Positions 60,111 to 64,000 of a DNA stretch of 64,000 bases are shown piece by piece. Both the position numbers and the translations under genes were made by a program. The DNA is taken from positions 7,186,501-7,250,500 of the forward strand of contig CM028920.1 in NCBI GenBank assembly GCA_016801845.1, written 5' to 3'. Origin of the DNA: Polydactylus sextarius (taxonomy: Eukaryota; Chordata; Actinopteri; Polynemidae). Each line of letters starts with the position of its first letter. The stretch's first letter is position 1. The notes under the pieces were generated by a model. It did no database searches. It saw only the letters and a list, made by a program, of their open reading frames with translations, and had not been told where the DNA came from.

Positions 60111-62368
60111 GCAAAGTAAAGTTGAATATTAGACAATATTGGATAAAAAGTGAACACATTCTTTTAATTTTTTAGACAACTAGAAATTGTCTAGCAAAAA
60201 ATGTTTTTATTTCATCACAAATAAAGTTTGAGTACAAAGTTTTGTACTCAACTGGAGTACCTGGTTCAGGCAAAAACATTCATGTTGGCAAAGAAAGATC
60301 CGTAATCATAGCTCAGCTTTTCAAATTACAGCTGTTCCAGAAGCCTGAGATGTGAAAAATAGGTGCAATTTGAGATTGTTGTCAATTTTTCAAATAACTG
60401 ACAAACACGTCGTGGATGATTGTTCTCAGACGGGGGGGCCTCTAAGGGAGGAATTGCCAAAACAACTCGCGTTGAGAAAATTGCAGAGAGTGATCACCAT
60501 TTACTAATGAAAGCTCTTCTCATTGAGAGAGGAGGAGGAGGGGTGTTCAGACTCATCCATCACACGGTCACAGATTGACACTCGGTTTTGAGAGCGGTTT
60601 ATAAGGTTCAGGTCTCGGCTGTAAAAAAGAGGCTCCCGACGACATGTTTTCTTGTGATTAGTGAGAGTTGAGATCTTAGCGAGCCCCTCAGTGGAAACCC
60701 ACGGTCGGATGGCATGGCAAACTCAAACTCGTTTTTCAACGTTGCGTGTCATCACGTCTGCAAGTTTTCAAGCCTTTTTGCGCCTGTCTGTCTTTGGGGT
60801 TTTTTTTTTTTAGTTCAGCACCTACACCCTCAATCTTCAGATCTGGTTTCTCACTTTTTCAGCTTTTGTGCAAAGGGATTTCCCTAACTTCTTGTTCCTA
60901 ACCATAATGAAACTGAATTTCCTCTTTAAAATCAATCCATCTTCTAGCTTATGGTGCAGTATATCAACCACTGGATCAGACAATAAGACACAATGAGAAC
61001 CTAGTTTTTCTTACAGAAAGAAAAAAAAAACAACCCACAAAAGTATTTTCCTAATTGGGCCGCTTGAGGAAAAGCGTGTCAGGGCTGAAATCCATCACGT
61101 TGATTGTTGGCCTTGTCTGTGTGGAGCCACATGGGGGTGGTGCTATGTGGGGTTTTGTTGGGGTTCTTGTGGTTTTGGATTCTGCACATGCTAGTTGGAT
61201 CTCAGGAGGGAAGCCCTCACGCGTCCGAGAGCAGCTCATTACCTCAGTTAGTCATCAGCCCCACTGTCTGCAGCGGGATGATAAATGAGCAGGTCCTCAT
61301 GTGCGGTTCTGACAGCTCCGTGGCACAGGGTCAAGCTGACATCTATCGAGGGGCACGCAGACAGCGGGGAGGCCGAGCTCGAGGCAACCACACTCAGACA
61401 ACCTCGCAGCTTTCTGGGAAATTAAACACAACCTTCAGTGGCTGTACTGGAGGTCTTCTCTGGCGGCAGAAGTTGTGTGAACAGTTGATATTGTTTTGAA
61501 GAGGAAAACTTCACAACTGTCTCAAAGGACCTGAATATTTACTCTCAATTTCTGTGTTTTTTAGTGGAAAGTAGTTATTTTGTTAGTTATGGTCTATGTC
61601 TGGTAAATTTTATGTTTACATCATGTCTGGAAGTGATTGTTTTTTTTATTTTTTGTACCACATTATGACCAACAATAGGCCCAGCATGGAACAAAGGGAC
61701 ATAGTAGGATGTAAACCAACCTGTTTTTCCTCAAGATAAACAGCTGCAAAACAGTCAGCATGCTAACAACCTGTATGATTGTTCCCTTAACGTACTTTGG
61801 TAATAGTTAGTATGAATAATCTGTGACTTAGTTTAGCCTTGATAATTTCATAAACTACACTGGACTCTTCTTATTTATCAAGCTGGTAAGTTTTAAATGT
61901 GGGTGGTTAAGTTATCATGCCTCTTATTCATTAGCCAACTAAGCTAACAAGGTAAAACTGGTCCAGGTTTTTTCCTGGTGTTTCCCACAGGTCCTGCTCC
62001 TTTTACTCTTTTCATCTAGTAACGTAAGCCATCCAAAGTGAAATTGCATTGAGCTTTGCCGTGTTTTATGGCTACGCAGTCGTCTCCGCACACACACGCT
62101 CTCGTCCTGTCCATCACACCACCCTGGTGACTCGTCTGTCAGCGAGCTGCCCAGGTGCTAAACGAAATGAATAAATGTGGTCTCATTCTCGTCGTATGTT
62201 AGTTGTTGTCATAAACTCTGGCAAATTGCAGTGATTTGCAGTCATAAATTTGTCATGCACAACTTTCCCCCTCTGACTCCTGACAGACATTCCTCCTCGG
62301 CTGGCACTGCTGCAACTACTTGCAACGCTAATGCATGAGACAACCGGATATCTCCTGGAGGGAGTTGG

Positions 62369-62371
<3 letters not shown>
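60111..62371. other. noncoding region with candidate regulatory blocks
   Basis: 60400-60730 and 61050-61470 are GC-richer, repeat-free blocks that might be regulatory. The open frame at 61104-61499 has no recognisable domain. The remainder is AT-rich. Confidence 0.4.

Positions 62372-62401
<30 letters not shown>
62372..62401. repeat. (GT)n microsatellite
   Basis: Perfect GT run of about 15 units. Confidence 0.95.
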
Positions 62402-62402
<1 letters not shown>

Positions 62403-62500
62403 TGGACCTGTCATTCTTGCCTGAGTGATGGCGATGTGAGCTGAAGTGGCACGACTAGGACTCTCTATGAGGGAGGTATGGCACCAAATCTAGACCAGAC

Positions 62501-62502
<2 letters not shown>

Positions 62503-62553
<51 letters not shown>
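62503..62553. repeat. (GT)n microsatellite
   Basis: Perfect GT run of about 25 units; a (CT)n run follows at 62599-62618 and a CA run at 62625-62639. Confidence 0.96.
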
Positions 62554-62554
<1 letters not shown>

Positions 62555-62639
62555 TGTTTTGGCAGAAATCAGACGAGGGGATGTCATGGCCTTCAGACTC
62601 TCTCTCTCTCTCTCTCTCTTACGCACACACACACAAACA

Positions 62640-63530
62640 CAAATATCCATATCCAACAGCAGCGAGCATGAATGGTCATTCAGCTCCAGCCAGCAAGTAT
62701 GAAAACAAGTCAAAAGGAGGAAGAGGAGGAGGAAAAGGGGGGAGGATGAAGGATGGGGTCTCCAGCCAAAAGAAACATGGTGGGCTCGTCTGTCCTCCTC
62801 CCTGTCCTGACGAGCACCCCAGGCAAATATTCTGTGAATGAGAGCATATTACGGGGGGCTACGCTTCCATTTCACTCTGCAAAGGAGGAGAAGGAGGAGG
62901 AGGAGGTGGGGGAAGCAGAGGACGAGGTGGCTAAGAGGTGATTCATCCATGATGTCATACGAGATGAAAAATTTTAAATGAGTCTCAATGCGCAAAAGAA
63001 GACATGAATTCTGGCCCGCGTCTCGGTCTGGTACATCTATTACTGACTTCTAGTCGTGTACAACGACGCTGATTCTCTGTTCAAAGTGTTTAAAACGAAG
63101 CGCCTGCTCACAACGATCAAGTTTCTTTCCTCTCCTCTGCTTGTTTGCATGTTCAAAGAAAACTCCTCTTTAAGATAATTTAAAACAGCCATTCATGAAT
63201 GGATGATTTTTTTTAAAAAATCTTGTAAAAAGATTTTATAGTTATAGTTATAATTTAATGATAACTATCATTTTCACAAAACCAAACCTGTTTTTTTTAT
63301 ACTTTTTATAGCGTTCACTTGTCCCACACATGATTATTACATATATTAGTAATATTAATATATTAGTATTGGGGCCGCGCTTAAGAATAAAAAAATGTGA
63401 GAAAACAGTCAACATTTCAAGACTGAGGTAATGAAATAATAATGTCGAGAATAAAATTGAGATTTTTTTTATTTTATTTTATTTTGCCAAAATTTCTACT
63501 GAACAAAACAATCGAAATACTAAATATTTC
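62640..63530. other. noncoding region
   Basis: A purine-rich (GGA/GAG) stretch at 62718-62760 and another at 62881-62940; otherwise AT-rich. Open frames here are produced by the simple repeats. Confidence 0.5.
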
Positions 63531-63538
63531 TGTGTTTT

Positions 63539-63581
63539 TTTTGTTTGTTTGTTTGTTTGTTTGTTTGTTTGTTTGTTTGTT
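63539..63581. repeat. (GTTT)n microsatellite
   Basis: About ten perfect TTTG units. The remaining sequence to the window end (63582-64000) is AT-rich and shows nothing recognisable. Confidence 0.95.
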
Positions 63582-64000
63582 GGACTTTATTTGGACTTTG
63601 ATCACAAAATTTCTGGACAAGCAAAATAAAAGAAATCTTCCTCCTTACATTTTTTTTTTTTTATGAACTATCTGTTGGCTTGTGAACTTTGATGACATTA
63701 GCAGGCTAGCTGTTTCCCTGTTTCCAGTCTTTATTCTAAGCTAATTGATTGTTGGGTATTGCATCTTGTTGCGTTTAACTTAGTGCCTAGAAGTCGGAAT
63801 AAGTTCCTAGTTGAAAATTTAAACAGAAATGCCCATTGAGATCAGATATTAAACTGGGAAAACACCCAAAGTAAGAATTCAAAATGGCTTCTACTTGCGT
63901 CATCAGTGAATAGATGTTCATGTTTTCTCTGTGGCCATTTTTGTACGCTGTTTGTATGTGTGTAACCAGATAGTTTGCTGACAATGGCCATACTTGGTTA

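Noticed and set aside
62478..62841. Open frames encoding (CV)n, (TH)n or (SL)n proteins
   Set aside because: They are translations of GT/CA and CT dinucleotide repeats; the same applies at 19380, 30391, 32159 and 46105.

Overview
The window is nuclear DNA from a ray-finned (teleost) fish. The signs are a vertebrate-type gene with 27 small coding exons, AT-rich introns, many long GT/CA, TA and TATC microsatellites, and decayed teleost retroelements (an L2-type LINE 3' end, a tRNA-derived SINE, Rex/RTE-like tails). Nothing looks bacterial or viral: no operons, no CRISPR array and no standalone tRNA or rRNA genes.

Region 1 (1-15.4 kb) holds one convincing gene on the + strand, a frmpd2 orthologue (FERM and PDZ domain containing 2). 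I built a 27-exon model from 426 to 13641. All exon phases join, and it gives an uninterrupted 3459-nt CDS (1152 residues). Domain order is KIND, linker, FERM (F1-F2-F3), a short charged helical stretch, PDZ1, PDZ2, PDZ3 and a very short tail. The family is a submembrane scaffold related to the N-terminal half of the phosphatase PTPN13. Family-specific residues (a Gly-Gly in PDZ1 where PTPN13 has Gly-Asp, and the segment around CQQLPEYGVL) favour FRMPD2. There is a possible alternative last exon at 15280-15353. The introns hold old repeats, microsatellites and a strong stem-loop in intron 24.

Region 2 (15.4-64 kb) is about 48 kb in which I find no convincing protein-coding exon on either strand. 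It contains microsatellites, the L2 LINE end at 23.8-24.4 kb, a Rex/RTE-like tail at 33.1 kb, two opposite-orientation copies of a ubiquitous teleost repeat (27.6 and 38.4 kb), a hairpin element with a 13-bp flanking duplication (44.2 kb), a SINE with a 9-bp target duplication (48.3 kb), an inverted-repeat-ended DNA element (53.1-53.6 kb), and a dispersed repeat shared between 40.1 and 52.8 kb. Between these lie several GC-richer, repeat-free patches that could be conserved regulatory elements, plus one promoter-like CpG-rich patch around 31.5-31.8 kb. The layout is that of a gene flanked by a large intergenic region, or by a very long intron of a neighbour outside the window.

No clearly new system was found. 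The items most worth checking are the promoter-like patch at 31.7 kb, the intronic stem-loop at 11.85 kb, the alternative frmpd2 terminal exon, the 44.3 kb hairpin element and the candidate conserved noncoding blocks. Comparisons with human FRMPD2, PTPN13 and teleost repeats are from memory, not from a database search.
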